Source of the DNA: Palsa-504 sp963847965
Lineage (GTDB): Bacteria; Actinomycetota; Actinomycetes; Streptosporangiales; Streptosporangiaceae
DNA length: 64,000 nt
Assembly (NCBI GenBank): GCA_963847965.1
Contig: CAWKCG010000036.1
Location: 62,001-126,000, forward strand
Direction of reading: 5' to 3'
Positions 43,475 through 50,785 of this stretch are shown piece after piece. Both the position numbers and the translations under genes were made by a program. The stretch's first letter is position 1; each line of letters starts with the position of its first letter. Under the pieces are notes generated by a model, which was given only the letters and a program-made list of their open reading frames with translations, had not been told where the DNA came from and ran no database searches.

Positions 43475-44347
43475 CTATCGGGCATTCTCCGGACGGAAAG
43501 CGTGGTAAACGGCGCCCATGTCCTGCTCGCCGTGCCCGGAGCCTGCCGCCTTGCGGAACTGCTGCCGCACCGCGTCGATCAGCGCGGCGTCGGTGCCGGC
43601 CTCCCGCATCGCATCGGCGATGAGCCCGGTGTCCTTGATGGCGCCGTGCACGGTGAAGGCCGGCGGGAACTGGCCGGCGATCATGGCCTGGCCCTTGACG
43701 TGGAGGTAGGCGGAGTCGACACCGCTGCCCTTGATCGTGTCCAGGAAGGCCTGCGGATCCAGGCCGAGGCCCTGAGCCAGCGCGATCGCCTGGCCGGTGG
43801 CGGCCACGATCGTGGCGACCCAGGAGTTGGCAACCAGCTTCAGGCGGGTGCCGTCGCCCGGGCGCTCGCTGACCCAGACCGTGCGGGCGCCGATGGCGTC
43901 GAACACCGGCGTGATCGGGTCGCGGAGCGGCGCGGGGGCGGCGGCCAGGACGATGAGCTTGCCCTCTTCAGCGGGCTGGCGGGTCCCCAGCACCGGAGAG
44001 TCGAGGTACCCGGCCCTGTATTTCGCGGCGAGGGCGGGCAGCAGGTCACCCGCGTCGCGCAGGCTCACCGTGCTGGTCTGGGCCCACAGGACGCCGGGCG
44101 GAGCGGCCGGCAAGGCCTCGCTCATTATCTCGGCCACCGAACCGCCGTCCCACAGCATCGTGACCACCGCGTCCACGCCGGCGACCGCCTCGGCGGCCGT
44201 GCCGGCCACGTGCGCGCCGTCCCCTGTCAGCAGCGCGGCCCGGTCCGGGGACCGGTTCCACACCGTGACGTCCAGGCCGGACCGGAGCATGCTGCGCGCC
44301 ATTCCCGCGCCCATGGTGCCGGTCCCCAGCACGGCGACCCGGAGCAT
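43475..44347 (-). CDS. NAD(P)-dependent 3-hydroxyisobutyrate-dehydrogenase-like oxidoreductase
   Basis: 290 residues from ATG 44347 with AGGGAGG ahead; an upstream start at 44383 is possible. The dinucleotide fold LRVAVLGTGTMGAGMARSML (GxGxxG), followed by VWNRSPDR, the substrate loop YLDSPVLGTRQPAEEGKLIV and the catalytic-lysine region RLKLVANSWVATIVAATGQA place it in the beta-hydroxyacid dehydrogenase family. The usual GG of the SGG loop is changed to LGTRQ, which may widen specificity towards aldehyde or imine reduction. Confidence 0.9.
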   Translation of the reverse strand: MLRVAVLGTGTMGAGMARSMLRSGLDVTVWNRSPDRAALLTGDGAHVAGTAAEAVAGVDAVVTMLWDGGSVAEIMSEALPAAPPGVLWAQTSTVSLRDAGDLLPALAAKYRAGYLDSPVLGTRQPAEEGKLIVLAAAPAPLRDPITPVFDAIGARTVWVSERPGDGTRLKLVANSWVATIVAATGQAIALAQGLGLDPQAFLDTIKGSGVDSAYLHVKGQAMIAGQFPPAFTVHGAIKDTGLIADAMREAGTDAALIDAVRQQFRKAAGSGHGEQDMGAVYHAFRPENAR

Positions 44348-44538
44348 CAGCGGCCTCCCTAGGTAGGCATGAGGTTCAGCCAAACATACCGGCGCGGTTA
44401 GGAGGCCGACGCGATGGGACGGGCGGCGGGTTGGCGGGGTATCGGCCGGAATTTCCTAGGGCAGCCCGGGCTTGTCCCCGGAAGGGACAGCCGGGAGGCC
44501 CGCGAGCCGCAGGGAACGCGCCGCGGGGAGAGGAAGCT

Positions 44539-44634
44539 GTGGGCCGCGGGCGCATCAACCAGAAGGTCGCGGTCGGCGTCGTCTTCGTCGCCGCCATGTT
44601 CATGAGCATCATGGACGCGACGTGTCGTTCGTAG
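44539..44634 (+). pseudogene. MFS transporter, N-terminal end cut off at attL
   Basis: From GTG 44539 (ribosome site GGGGAGAGGAAG) the gene encodes GRGRINQKVAVGVVFVAAMF and MSIMD, the first membrane segment of a DHA2-type drug transporter. At base 44614 the host gene ends and element sequence begins, adding CRS and a TAG stop (44632-44634). The rest of the transporter starts at 50760. Joining GA (44614-44615) to T50762 restores MSIMDATIVNVALP with no base change. Confidence 0.88.
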
Positions 44635-44637
44635 CAT
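44590..44637 (+). other. attL site of the serine-integrase element
   Basis: Host sequence on the left up to the GA dinucleotide (44614-44615), then 12 nt of element DNA (CGCGACGTGTCG) and the element arm TTCGTAGCAT (44628-44637). The integrase ATG lies 7 bp further. See attR for the mirror arm; rejoined they give a symmetric attP. Confidence 0.85.
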
Positions 44638-44644
44638 CCGGGGT

Positions 44645-45952
44645 ATGACCAGCACATACGCCCCGAACCGCAGGGCTCCGAGGAGCCGAGGACCCTATCC
44701 CGTGACCAGCATCCCCGATGCCGAGCTTACGGCAATCTACTGCCGCAAGTCGAAGAAAGGCGACCGGCAGCAGATTACCGTCAACCGTCAGAAGCGCCTC
44801 GCGCTGGATGATTGCGAGAAGCTCGGCCTTTCGGTATCCCCGGATCATATCTATATCGATAATGGCGCCTCCGCGTGGCAGCGTAACCGGAAAAGGCCGG
44901 GCTGGGACGCGCTGATGGCGGCCGCGCGCCGTGGCGAGATCAAGCACATCATGTGCTACCACGAAGACCGTGCGTTGCGCCAGCCGTGGGATCTGGAGGA
45001 ACTGTTCTCGGTATCGGATGAATACGGGATCACGCTCTACGGCCGGGCGAATGCCCGTGATCTCCAAGACCATAACGACCGGTACAACCTGCGCATCGAG
45101 ATAGCGCACGCCTGCCGTTCATCGGACGACACATCACGCCGGCTCAAGGACCAGAAGCAAGAACGCGCGGAAGCCGGGCTGCCGAACGGCGGACTGCGCG
45201 CCTACGGTTTCAGCAGGAACGGCATGAAGATCGTGCCGGAAGAGGCAGCGGTCATAGAGGAGCAATTCGAGCGGTTCAGTAAGGGCGAGACGCCATACGC
45301 GATAGCGGCGGGCCTCAACGCGCGGGGAATAACAACCGCGCAGGGCAGGGCGTGGACAGAGGCGGCCGTCCGCCGGCAGTTGCGCAGCACGCGGGTCGCC
45401 GGAATCCGCATGCACAACGGCCAGGAAGTATCGGTCGGGAAATGGCCCGCGATCATCAAGCGGGACAAGTGGGATTTCGTGCAGGAACTGCTGACCTTCC
45501 GCAGCGTGGCCGCGCGCGGCAAGCGTGCCAGGAACCGCGCGCCGCGCGCCTACATCCTGCGCGGGCTGGTCGTCTGCGGGAACTGCGGGACCACGATGGC
45601 GGGATGCAGCGGAACCGTGTACCGCTGCTCGCGCGCCAACCGGCAAGACGGCAGGAAATGCGCCCGCAGCATGCAGGCCGAACCGCTGGAGAAATTCGTC
45701 GAGGATATCGCCGTACGGGTACTGGCCGAACTCGCCGTCAACCCGCGCAGGGCACGAACCGCAGCGGTGGAACGCGCCGAACGGGACATAGCCGACGATG
45801 AGCAGCAGCTACGCGACCTGCACGACATGTGGCTGCACAAGGAAATCGACTCGGCGGAATACCGCAGGGACCGCCGCGCGATCCAGGCCCGCATACGCGA
45901 GAACGAGAAAAAGACCATCGTCAAGACCAAGTTCCGCCGAGTCCATAGCTGA
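44645..45952 (+). CDS. Large serine recombinase (integrase)
   Basis: 435 residues as read. The resolvase domain starts TAIYCRKSKKGDRQQITVNR (catalytic Ser in YCRKS) and continues GASAWQRNRKRPGWDALMAA and YHEDRALRQPWDLEELF. The recombinase domain (GFSRNGMKIVPEEAAVIEEQ; IAAGLNARGITTAQGRAWTE) and a zinc ribbon (CGNCGTTMAGCSGTVYRCSR, later KC) follow, then a coiled coil. The frame ends at TKFRRVHS, but the expected C-terminal segment continues in the +1 frame to 46124, so the native protein would be about 492 residues. It should recombine attP with attB inside the MFS gene. Whether the shortened form is active is doubtful. Confidence 0.9.
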   Translation: MTSTYAPNRRAPRSRGPYPVTSIPDAELTAIYCRKSKKGDRQQITVNRQKRLALDDCEKLGLSVSPDHIYIDNGASAWQRNRKRPGWDALMAAARRGEIKHIMCYHEDRALRQPWDLEELFSVSDEYGITLYGRANARDLQDHNDRYNLRIEIAHACRSSDDTSRRLKDQKQERAEAGLPNGGLRAYGFSRNGMKIVPEEAAVIEEQFERFSKGETPYAIAAGLNARGITTAQGRAWTEAAVRRQLRSTRVAGIRMHNGQEVSVGKWPAIIKRDKWDFVQELLTFRSVAARGKRARNRAPRAYILRGLVVCGNCGTTMAGCSGTVYRCSRANRQDGRKCARSMQAEPLEKFVEDIAVRVLAELAVNPRRARTAAVERAERDIADDEQQLRDLHDMWLHKEIDSAEYRRDRRAIQARIRENEKKTIVKTKFRRVHS

Positions 45953-46124
45953 CCTTATCGGCCCGCACGCCAAAGCCAGGTGGGCCAGGCTCACCCCGGA
46001 GCGGAAAAACAGCGTCCTGCGGTTCCTGTTCCGCGCGGTCATCATCGGCCCGCACGACAAAGCCATGCACCCCGACACGATCGACTTCGGCCGCGTCGAG
46101 ATCGAGGAAAACGACTTGTCCTGA
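45905..46124 (+). pseudogene. Out-of-frame C-terminal tail of the serine integrase
   Basis: In the +1 frame relative to the integrase, the sequence reads SSAESIADLIGPHAKARWAR, then LTPERKNSVLRFLFRAVIIG and IDFGRVEIEENDLS. This is the usual end of large serine integrases (a WxxLxxxRRxxILRxLxxxVxI-like segment). The slip site is probably the A5 run at 45903-45907: removing one A joins the frames as NEKRPSSRPSSAES. No canonical slippery heptamer is present, so I favour mutation or base-call error over programmed shifting. Confidence 0.7.
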
Positions 46125-46138
46125 CGCGCGTGCCGCTC

Positions 46139-46175
46139 AAAAGCGCCTCCAGCGGTTGCCGCTGGAGGCGCTTTT
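46139..46175. terminator. Strong bidirectional terminator after the integrase
   Basis: A perfect 17-bp stem: AAAAGCGCCTCCAGCGG (46139-46155), TTG loop, CCGCTGGAGGCGCTTTT (46159-46175). The A/T ends give a U-run in both directions. Confidence 0.92.
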
Positions 46176-46183
46176 CGTAGCCT

Positions 46184-46279
46184 TTATGCCACGTCCTGCT
46201 GATCATCGCTATCACTGCCAAGCAATCCGGCCAGCAATTCCGCCTTCTCCGCGCTGATCATCATCTTGAATGTGCTCAT
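46184..46279 (-). CDS. Possible 31-residue peptide
   Basis: ATG 46279 opens MSTFKMMISAEKAELLAGLL GSDSDDQQDVA (two parts), ending at TAA 46184-46186. It has an amphipathic start and an acidic tail, no clear family and a weak ribosome site. Listed because it fills the space between the integrase terminator and the first stem-loop unit. Confidence 0.3.
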   Translation of the reverse strand: MSTFKMMISAEKAELLAGLLGSDSDDQQDVA

Positions 46280-46460
46280 CACCCTGTTCAGGTGGTACGC
46301 GCGTCGCGCGTCTTGATCCGCCTTACTCCTATAGGCGCTCACCTCTCCCGATTCCGATTCCGTACCGGGCTGATTTGTCGTCGGGCATCACCCCCTTCCC
46401 GGACGACTCGGCGGGCATCCCTCCTCTCGGTCACTCGTTCCCGCTCTGGATACGGCGCGT

Positions 46461-46549
46461 GATCGTCCGCGTCCACGTCCACGCCGCGAATGCCGCCTGC
46501 AAGTGCAGACACGCGCGAGGCGTGGACGGACGATGGACAACGGTCGATC
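46461..46549 (+). repeat. Stem-loop unit 1 with conserved loop motif
   Basis: Left arm 46461-46485 (GTCCGC, GTCCAC, GTCCAC hexamers), right arm 46519-46549; their outer GATCG/CGATC and inner GTCCACGCC/GGCGTGGAC ends pair perfectly. Immediately before the right arm is the motif GTGCAGACACGCGCGA (46503-46518), shared with units 2-5 near attR. The surrounding gap 46176-46832 holds no other supported gene except the 31-codon frame. Confidence 0.7.
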
Positions 46550-46832
46550 ACCACACGTGACAGTCGGCCGCGCCGCGCACCCGAGGCGCTGAGAACGCCG
46601 CAGGGCGCCGAGAAGGCCCCGACCCACCACAGAGACCACAAGAGGACGGATCGGGCACCGTTCGCGCGCCTACGGCGATCCTGGCGCGTCCTGGCACGCT
46701 CAGCGAGCGTCCCGTCACGCGGCAGAGCCTACCCACCAGGCCCACGTCGGCGAGCATCCCGTAAGCGAACCGTAAGGCAGCCAGCGGAATGCCTGAAATA
46801 ACCTGCGGCCCAACGCGGCTTTCGCTCGCTGG

Positions 46833-47033
46833 CTACGGCAGGTCCTTGATTAGCTCGGTGAACGCGCGCAGCTTTTCGGTTAGGTCAGGGACGGAATCCG
46901 AAATGAGCGTCACGTCGAGCCGTCGATGATCAGCAACGTACCGGCCCGGATGCCGCACATTCCATTCCGCGCCGTATTCGTTATTCAACGTGGTCAGCGG
47001 GTCCGCTGACATGGGTTCCGTTCCGGTGCTCAT
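46833..47033 (-). CDS. Small cargo protein, coupled to the upstream gene
   Basis: 66 residues; ATG 47033 is in the ATGA overlap with the stop of the preceding gene. Sequence EPMSADPLTTLNNEYGAEWN, then RHPGRYVADHRRLDVTLISD and a C-terminal helix (LTEKLRAFTELIKDLP). No family is recognised. The coupling argues that it is expressed with its partner at equal level. Confidence 0.6.
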   Translation of the reverse strand: MSTGTEPMSADPLTTLNNEYGAEWNVRHPGRYVADHRRLDVTLISDSVPDLTEKLRAFTELIKDLP

Positions 47034-47419
47034 GGAAATGTCCCGTCGGGATGATGGCCGTCCGCGCGGTCGGCAAGCTCGGCGTCAATTGCCCTCAGAT
47101 GGGCCCGGATCGGCACATGTGCCGGAGAATCAGCGGTAATCAGCCCGAGATTTGCCCGGAGTTCGCGTTTCACTCGTTCAAGCTCGGCCGTGGTCTGCTG
47201 CCGGACGCAATAATGGTCTCGGTCGTCATTTCGCCGGCTGACCTGACGGATACGGGCTCGTTGCTCTTGTTCCGCTATCACCTCAGCCAGATCGTGCCGC
47301 AGGTATTCAGGTATTCCAGCACTTGGAGGAATTTCCCTGACGGCACGCTCAAGCGCACTGCGCCGCTCGTTCAATTCGTAGGTCGTCAAGGCGTATACCG
47401 GGTGCTTTATCGCCGTCAC
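47030..47419 (-). CDS. Helical cargo protein, unknown function
   Basis: 129 residues from GTG 47419, chosen because AGGGGGA lies 7 bp ahead; a GTG at 47494 is in frame but has no such site. The protein is nearly all helix: HPVYALTTYELNERRSALER, then HDLAEVIAEQEQRARIRQVS and TTAELERVKRELRANLGLIT. Similar short helical proteins accompany actinobacterial integrative elements. It heads a two-gene operon reading away from the XRE regulator, from which it is separated by 157 bp of shared promoter region. Confidence 0.6.
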   Translation of the reverse strand: MTAIKHPVYALTTYELNERRSALERAVREIPPSAGIPEYLRHDLAEVIAEQEQRARIRQVSRRNDDRDHYCVRQQTTAELERVKRELRANLGLITADSPAHVPIRAHLRAIDAELADRADGHHPDGTFP

Positions 47420-47576
47420 ATCAAATCCCCCTGATTTCTGCACGACACACGGCACTTGCACGGTCGATAGTGCCGGGCTGCCAGGGCCCGTCACTAGGTT
47501 CGATTACTGATACGCGACAACCGATTACTGATGCTGGTAGGCGCACGCGGCGGAGCCGACGCGTACTCTAGGTTGC

Positions 47577-48842
47577 ATGAACCAGGGAACGGGACGCCTG
47601 CCTCCGGAGTGGTGGTCCACCCCCGTGGTAGCTGCCGCTCTTGGGAGTTGCGACTTTGCGACGCTCCTGGAGGAGATCCGGCGCGCGCACGGGTGGACAC
47701 AGAAACACCTCGCGTCGGCGGTGGGTTACTCCCAAAGCTGGGTGTCGAATGTGCTGCGCGGTCGGCAGGCGCTAACCGTCGACCAGGTCCGGGACATATC
47801 CCGCAGACTAGGCGTGCCCGTTCACCTGCTCAGGTTCAGCGATCCGGGAGGTGACGATCCGACGAAACGCCGTGACTTCGGTAAAGCCATGGCGCTTGCG
47901 CTTGTCCCTCTGCCCGCGCGGTCAGAGGTAGACGAGACCACCGCGCCAACGCTGACCGCTATTACCGGCGCGCAACGCCGGCTCGATGCGACGAGCCCTG
48001 CTCGTGAACTGGCACGGGGCGTCGCAGCGCATATCGAAATGGCTAATCACCTCCTTTCCCGTGCCCGCAAATCGCCATTCGCTACCGATATCGCTGCTGC
48101 GGTAAGTGAGGCAGCAGGATTCGCGGCATGGCTGCACGCCGACATGCACGATATCGGCACCGCGCGGACCTACTACCGCCTGGCGATCGACCGCGCGCGC
48201 GTCGCGAGGCAAGACCTGCTCGCGGGCTACATGCTCGGCAGTCTTGCCGCATTCGAGATCGACGGAGACGACCCCGGCCTGGGTCTGGCGCTTATCGCCG
48301 AAGCGCGACGGCAGATTGGCGAGACGCCTCATCCTACGCCGCAAGCCTGGCTGGACGCCAATGAGGCGCTGAGCCTCGCAGCCATAGGCAAAGCCACCGA
48401 GGCTGACGGCGCATTGCTCAGGGCTAGGAAAGCCATCGATAAAGGCTCAGAGTCGGCTGCCGTGCCCTGGCCTTGGGTATTCTCCTTCGACCAGCCGAAG
48501 CTTTCCGGTTACCAGGCATTGGTCGCGGTTAGGCTCAATCGTCCGGCCGAGGCACTCGCTGCTTTCGCCGATTCTTTGTCTGCCGCGCAGCCGGCACCCA
48601 AGCAACGCGCGACCATCATGCTTGAGGTGGCCACAGCTGCCCGCCAAGATGGCATGAGCCAGAAAGACAACGAGCGTATAGACGAATCGTTCCGGCTTGC
48701 CTCCGAAGCGCTAGGGATCGGCATCGCCTACTCATCTGAGCGCGTGATCGAGAAGGGCAGGCGTTTCCGTCGTAATTACACCGGTCCCACCACCAGTCAT
48801 GTCCGGAACTTCGATGACCAACTCCGCTCCACTCTGCTATGA
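47577..48842 (+). CDS. XRE-family regulator with TPR-like C-terminal domain
   Basis: 421 residues. HTH region: LLEEIRRAHGWTQKHLASAV, GYSQSWVSNVLRGRQALTVD and DISRRLGVPVHLLRF. The C-terminal 300 residues are TPR-like helices (AAGFAAWLHADMHDIGTART, YYRLAIDRARVARQDLLAGY, RLNRPAEALAAFADSLSAA). This HTH-TPR layout is widespread in streptomycete-type regulators that respond to small signals. Its stop overlaps the start of the SLOG-like gene (ATGA at 48839-48842), so the two act together. It may also control the divergent operon. Confidence 0.85.
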   Translation: MNQGTGRLPPEWWSTPVVAAALGSCDFATLLEEIRRAHGWTQKHLASAVGYSQSWVSNVLRGRQALTVDQVRDISRRLGVPVHLLRFSDPGGDDPTKRRDFGKAMALALVPLPARSEVDETTAPTLTAITGAQRRLDATSPARELARGVAAHIEMANHLLSRARKSPFATDIAAAVSEAAGFAAWLHADMHDIGTARTYYRLAIDRARVARQDLLAGYMLGSLAAFEIDGDDPGLGLALIAEARRQIGETPHPTPQAWLDANEALSLAAIGKATEADGALLRARKAIDKGSESAAVPWPWVFSFDQPKLSGYQALVAVRLNRPAEALAAFADSLSAAQPAPKQRATIMLEVATAARQDGMSQKDNERIDESFRLASEALGIGIAYSSERVIEKGRRFRRNYTGPTTSHVRNFDDQLRSTLL

Positions 48843-49333
48843 AGGAATCCATGCGCCGTATTGCCATATCCGGCCACCGCGGCTTGAATGCCGACAGCAC
48901 CGGCCTGATTGACCAGGCTATTCGTGAGAGGCTCTCCAAATATCCGGCGGGTGTTACTGGCCTGTCCATTCTCGCAGACGGAGCAGACCAGATATTCGCA
49001 CGCGCCGTTATCGATCTCGGGGGAACACTCGAAGCCTTCATTCCAGCCGAAGAGTACCGGTCAGGTCTGCCCGCCGAGGCGCATGCCGAATATGACGACC
49101 TGCTAGCCCATGCCGTAGCTGTCCACAGTCTGCCGTTTGTCGAGTCCACGGCAGAGTCGCATATGACTGCCAGTAAGCTCATGGTGGATGAAGCCGACGA
49201 ACTATATGCGGTATGGGACGGAAAGCCCGCGCGCTCCTACGGCGGAACCGCCGATGTGGTCACCTACGCCCGCGACCACGACACCCCGATACAAGTGATA
49301 TGGCCGGCTGGCGCAGAACGTGACTTAACTTAA
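48839..49333 (+). CDS. SLOG-like nucleotide-binding protein
   Basis: 164 residues in the ATGA overlap with the XRE-TPR gene. Begins RRIAISGHRGLNADSTGLID, a Rossmann-like first strand with a GHRG nucleotide loop, followed by TGLSILADGADQIFARAVID (second glycine/acidic loop), FIPAEEYRSGLPAEAHAEYD and DEADELYAVWDGKPARSYGG (third). This matches YpsA/LOG-like SLOG folds that bind or hydrolyse nucleotide derivatives and are common in nucleotide-signalling conflict systems. A role as enzyme or sensor making the signal read by the coupled regulator is inference. Confidence 0.7.
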   Translation: MKESMRRIAISGHRGLNADSTGLIDQAIRERLSKYPAGVTGLSILADGADQIFARAVIDLGGTLEAFIPAEEYRSGLPAEAHAEYDDLLAHAVAVHSLPFVESTAESHMTASKLMVDEADELYAVWDGKPARSYGGTADVVTYARDHDTPIQVIWPAGAERDLT

Positions 49334-49364
49334 CTGCTTCACTTTCATCAGGACGAAGCACACT

Positions 49365-49970
49365 TTAACCACACTGCGTCTCGTCGGAGTCTCTTACTAG
49401 GTCAAGGTGAATGTGAACAATTCCCGGTGGCAGTTGGCTACTCTTCCATGGGTATGGCGTGTCATGGACCACTATAGACTTTATGAAGTTAGCGGTCTGA
49501 TCCGAGACCAAGATCCCGTCCAAGGCGGCCCTAAAACCAGCGGCATTCCTCTCCCCAATATAGACAGGAGAAAAGGTCCAGCTAGTACTTGTCGGGCCTT
49601 GAACGGCGCCATCGAAGTAGTATAGAGCACCAGGAGTCGGCTGACCGTTCGCCTGGGTAGGCGAGTCAAATAGCAACAGAGAGTCGCCCGCCGGGATGGA
49701 ACCGGGACCATCAAAAGTATTACACCATGGGATGGTTGCCGGGGACTCTTGATGTGAGAATCCCAACGGCACAGCTAGGGTCGTTGATTTCGCTGATGGT
49801 GCGGGTGCAGGTGCAGGTGTACTATCGGATGCCGTGGCCCGTACTGTCACGTAACTCCCTGCCGCTCCAATGGCGGCGGCTATGACTAGCGCCCAAGCCT
49901 GAGTGAGCTTTCGCTTTGGCCGGCGCGCATTGGGACTTGGTGATGGCGTGGTCACGGTCGTCACATCCAC
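49365..49970 (-). CDS. Single-pass membrane protein with external domain
   Basis: 201 residues. A basic cytoplasmic start (ARRPKRKLTQ) leads into one membrane segment (AWALVIAAAIGAAGSYVTVR), a Ser/Pro/Ala stalk and an outside domain (VPLGFSHQESPATIPWCNTF, DSLLLFDSPTQANGQPTPGA, NFIKSIVVHDTPYPWKSSQL) with two cysteines (PWC and TQCG), perhaps disulfide-linked. No family is recognised. It is element cargo, convergent with the SLOG-like gene. Confidence 0.6.
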   Translation of the reverse strand: MDVTTVTTPSPSPNARRPKRKLTQAWALVIAAAIGAAGSYVTVRATASDSTPAPAPAPSAKSTTLAVPLGFSHQESPATIPWCNTFDGPGSIPAGDSLLLFDSPTQANGQPTPGALYYFDGAVQGPTSTSWTFSPVYIGERNAAGFRAALDGILVSDQTANFIKSIVVHDTPYPWKSSQLPPGIVHIHLDLVRDSDETQCG

Positions 49971-50109
49971 TCATCTTCCAGGCAGCACAGATCACCGTGA
50001 AGAGTATCAGCAATGCTGGAAGCCCGATGAGAGTAACACAGAAGCCCAAACGGGCAGATTTCCCAACGTTGCTGAGATGCGTTGGAATGTCGTCACCAAG
50101 TAAGGACAA
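49822..50109 (-). CDS. Possible small membrane protein overlapping its neighbour
   Basis: A 95-residue frame from TTG 50109 reads GDDIPTHLSNVGKSARLGFC, then VTLIGLPALLILFTVICAAW, a good membrane segment, and a tail that overlaps the next gene by about 150 bp in another frame. The first 55 residues look real; the tail may be read from the wrong frame. It may be a short membrane partner of the protein at 49365-49970. Confidence 0.35.
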   Translation of the reverse strand: MSLLGDDIPTHLSNVGKSARLGFCVTLIGLPALLILFTVICAAWKMSGCDDRDHAITKSQCAPAKAKAHSGLGASHSRRHWSGRELRDSTGHGIR

Positions 50110-50222
50110 TTGTTACAATCTAGCTAAAATGCCGTATCGTTGCCTAATCAGTGCATTCTATGCGCCTGCGGACAGACGCGCATTGGGTGTTCGCGCTGTG
50201 CGCTAATGCTACGCTCCGCACT

Positions 50223-50310
50223 CGTCCCGCCGTCCGTCCCGTTCGGCTGTGTTCGCGCGTGACGTGCAGACGCGCGCGAAGGGTGGGACGGGACGGCCAA
50301 CGGGACGATC
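50223..50310 (+). repeat. Stem-loop unit 2
   Basis: Left arm 50223-50246 (CGTCCCGCCGTCCGTCCCG core) and right arm 50281-50310 (reads GGGACGGGACGG and CGGGACG). Motif GTGCAGACGCGCGCGA is at 50264-50279, directly before the right arm. The loop also has a TTCGCGCG/CGCGCGAA inner pairing. Confidence 0.7.
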
Positions 50311-50349
50311 ACATAAGGTGACGACCCTCAGCGACCCGCGCCGTGCCGT

Positions 50350-50429
50350 TAGTGCAAGTGCATGTGCTTGTCTCGCGCGTGTCTGCACGTATGGGGCCAC
50401 GTTCGCGCTGTGCACTTGCACTTGCACTA
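50350..50429 (-). repeat. Stem-loop unit 3, inverted orientation
   Basis: Left arm TAGTGCAAGTGCATGTGC (50350-50367) pairs with 50410-50429 at 17 of 18 positions. The motif is on the minus strand (TCGCGCGTGTCTGCAC at 50373-50388), next to the left arm, so the whole unit is reversed relative to the others while keeping the same internal order. Confidence 0.72.
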
Positions 50430-50464
50430 TGCGGGAAGCGTTTCCGACTGGCTACTCAGCGTCA

Positions 50465-50538
50465 TTGTCTACGTCTATGTCTACGCCGCAGCTCCGCTTA
50501 CCGTGTAGACGCGCGACCGTAGACGTAGACATAGACAA
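50465..50538 (+). repeat. Stem-loop unit 4
   Basis: Arms 50465-50485 and 50518-50538 pair at 19 of 21 positions and are made of GTCTAC/GTCTAT hexamers and their complements. The loop (50486-50517) ends with a shortened motif GTGTAGACGCGCGA (50503-50516), two bases shorter than in the other units. Confidence 0.72.
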
Positions 50539-50557
50539 CTATTGGTGACAGTGTGTG

Positions 50558-50640
50558 ATTGTCTCAGGGTTTGTCTCACGGGCTGAGCTCGGGCGTGACG
50601 TGCAGACACGCGCGAGAATGAGACGAGACAATGAGACAAA
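50558..50640 (+). repeat. Stem-loop unit 5
   Basis: Left arm 50558-50578 (TTGTCTCA, GGG, TTTGTCTCA) and right arm 50619-50640 (TGAGACGAGACA, ATGAGACAAA). Motif GTGCAGACACGCGCGA at 50600-50615. An inner stem CTCGGGCGTG/CACGCGCGAG brackets part of the motif. Unit 5 ends 98 bp before the attR arm. Confidence 0.7.
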
Positions 50641-50737
50641 CCTGCTACGTAAAGTGACCATCGGGCACCTATCGCGCCGCGCGGGCACCGACGCGCTACC
50701 CTTGGCAAAGCCGCAGGTCAGAGCCTTAATGCTCGAC

Positions 50738-50785
50738 ATGCTACGAAAGTAACTTGACTGATGCCACGATCGTCAACGTCGCGCT
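50738..50785 (+). other. attR site of the serine-integrase element
   Basis: Element arm ATGCTACGAA (50738-50747), 12 nt (AGTAACTTGACT), the GA core (50760-50761), then host MFS sequence TGCCACGATCG. The arm is the exact reverse complement of TTCGTAGCAT in attL, and both lie 12 nt from GA, so the rebuilt attP is symmetric over 46 bp. Confidence 0.85.

Larger units (their letters stand above)
44614..50761. mobile_element. 6.1-kb serine-integrase integrative element in an MFS gene
   Basis: Both ends are defined to the base because the interrupted MFS gene rejoins in frame at GA. The element carries an integrase next to attL, a strong terminator, one stem-loop unit, a small minus-strand operon, a coupled XRE-TPR/SLOG gene pair, a minus-strand membrane protein and four further stem-loop units before attR. 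No replication, transfer or excisionase gene is recognised, so it is a compact genomic-island or satellite type rather than a conjugative element. Codon and base composition are less GC-rich than the flanks. Confidence 0.88.

Noticed and set aside
45895..45950. Programmed frameshift in the serine integrase
   Set aside because: The shift needed is +1 and there is no canonical slippery heptamer or obvious downstream structure; mutation or base-call error is simpler.
50223..50640. Integron attC sites or TraB-recognition (clt) repeats
   Set aside because: attC sites keep conserved outer ends and variable loops, the reverse of what is seen; clt loci have one 8-bp repeat many times, whereas each unit here has its own hexamer.
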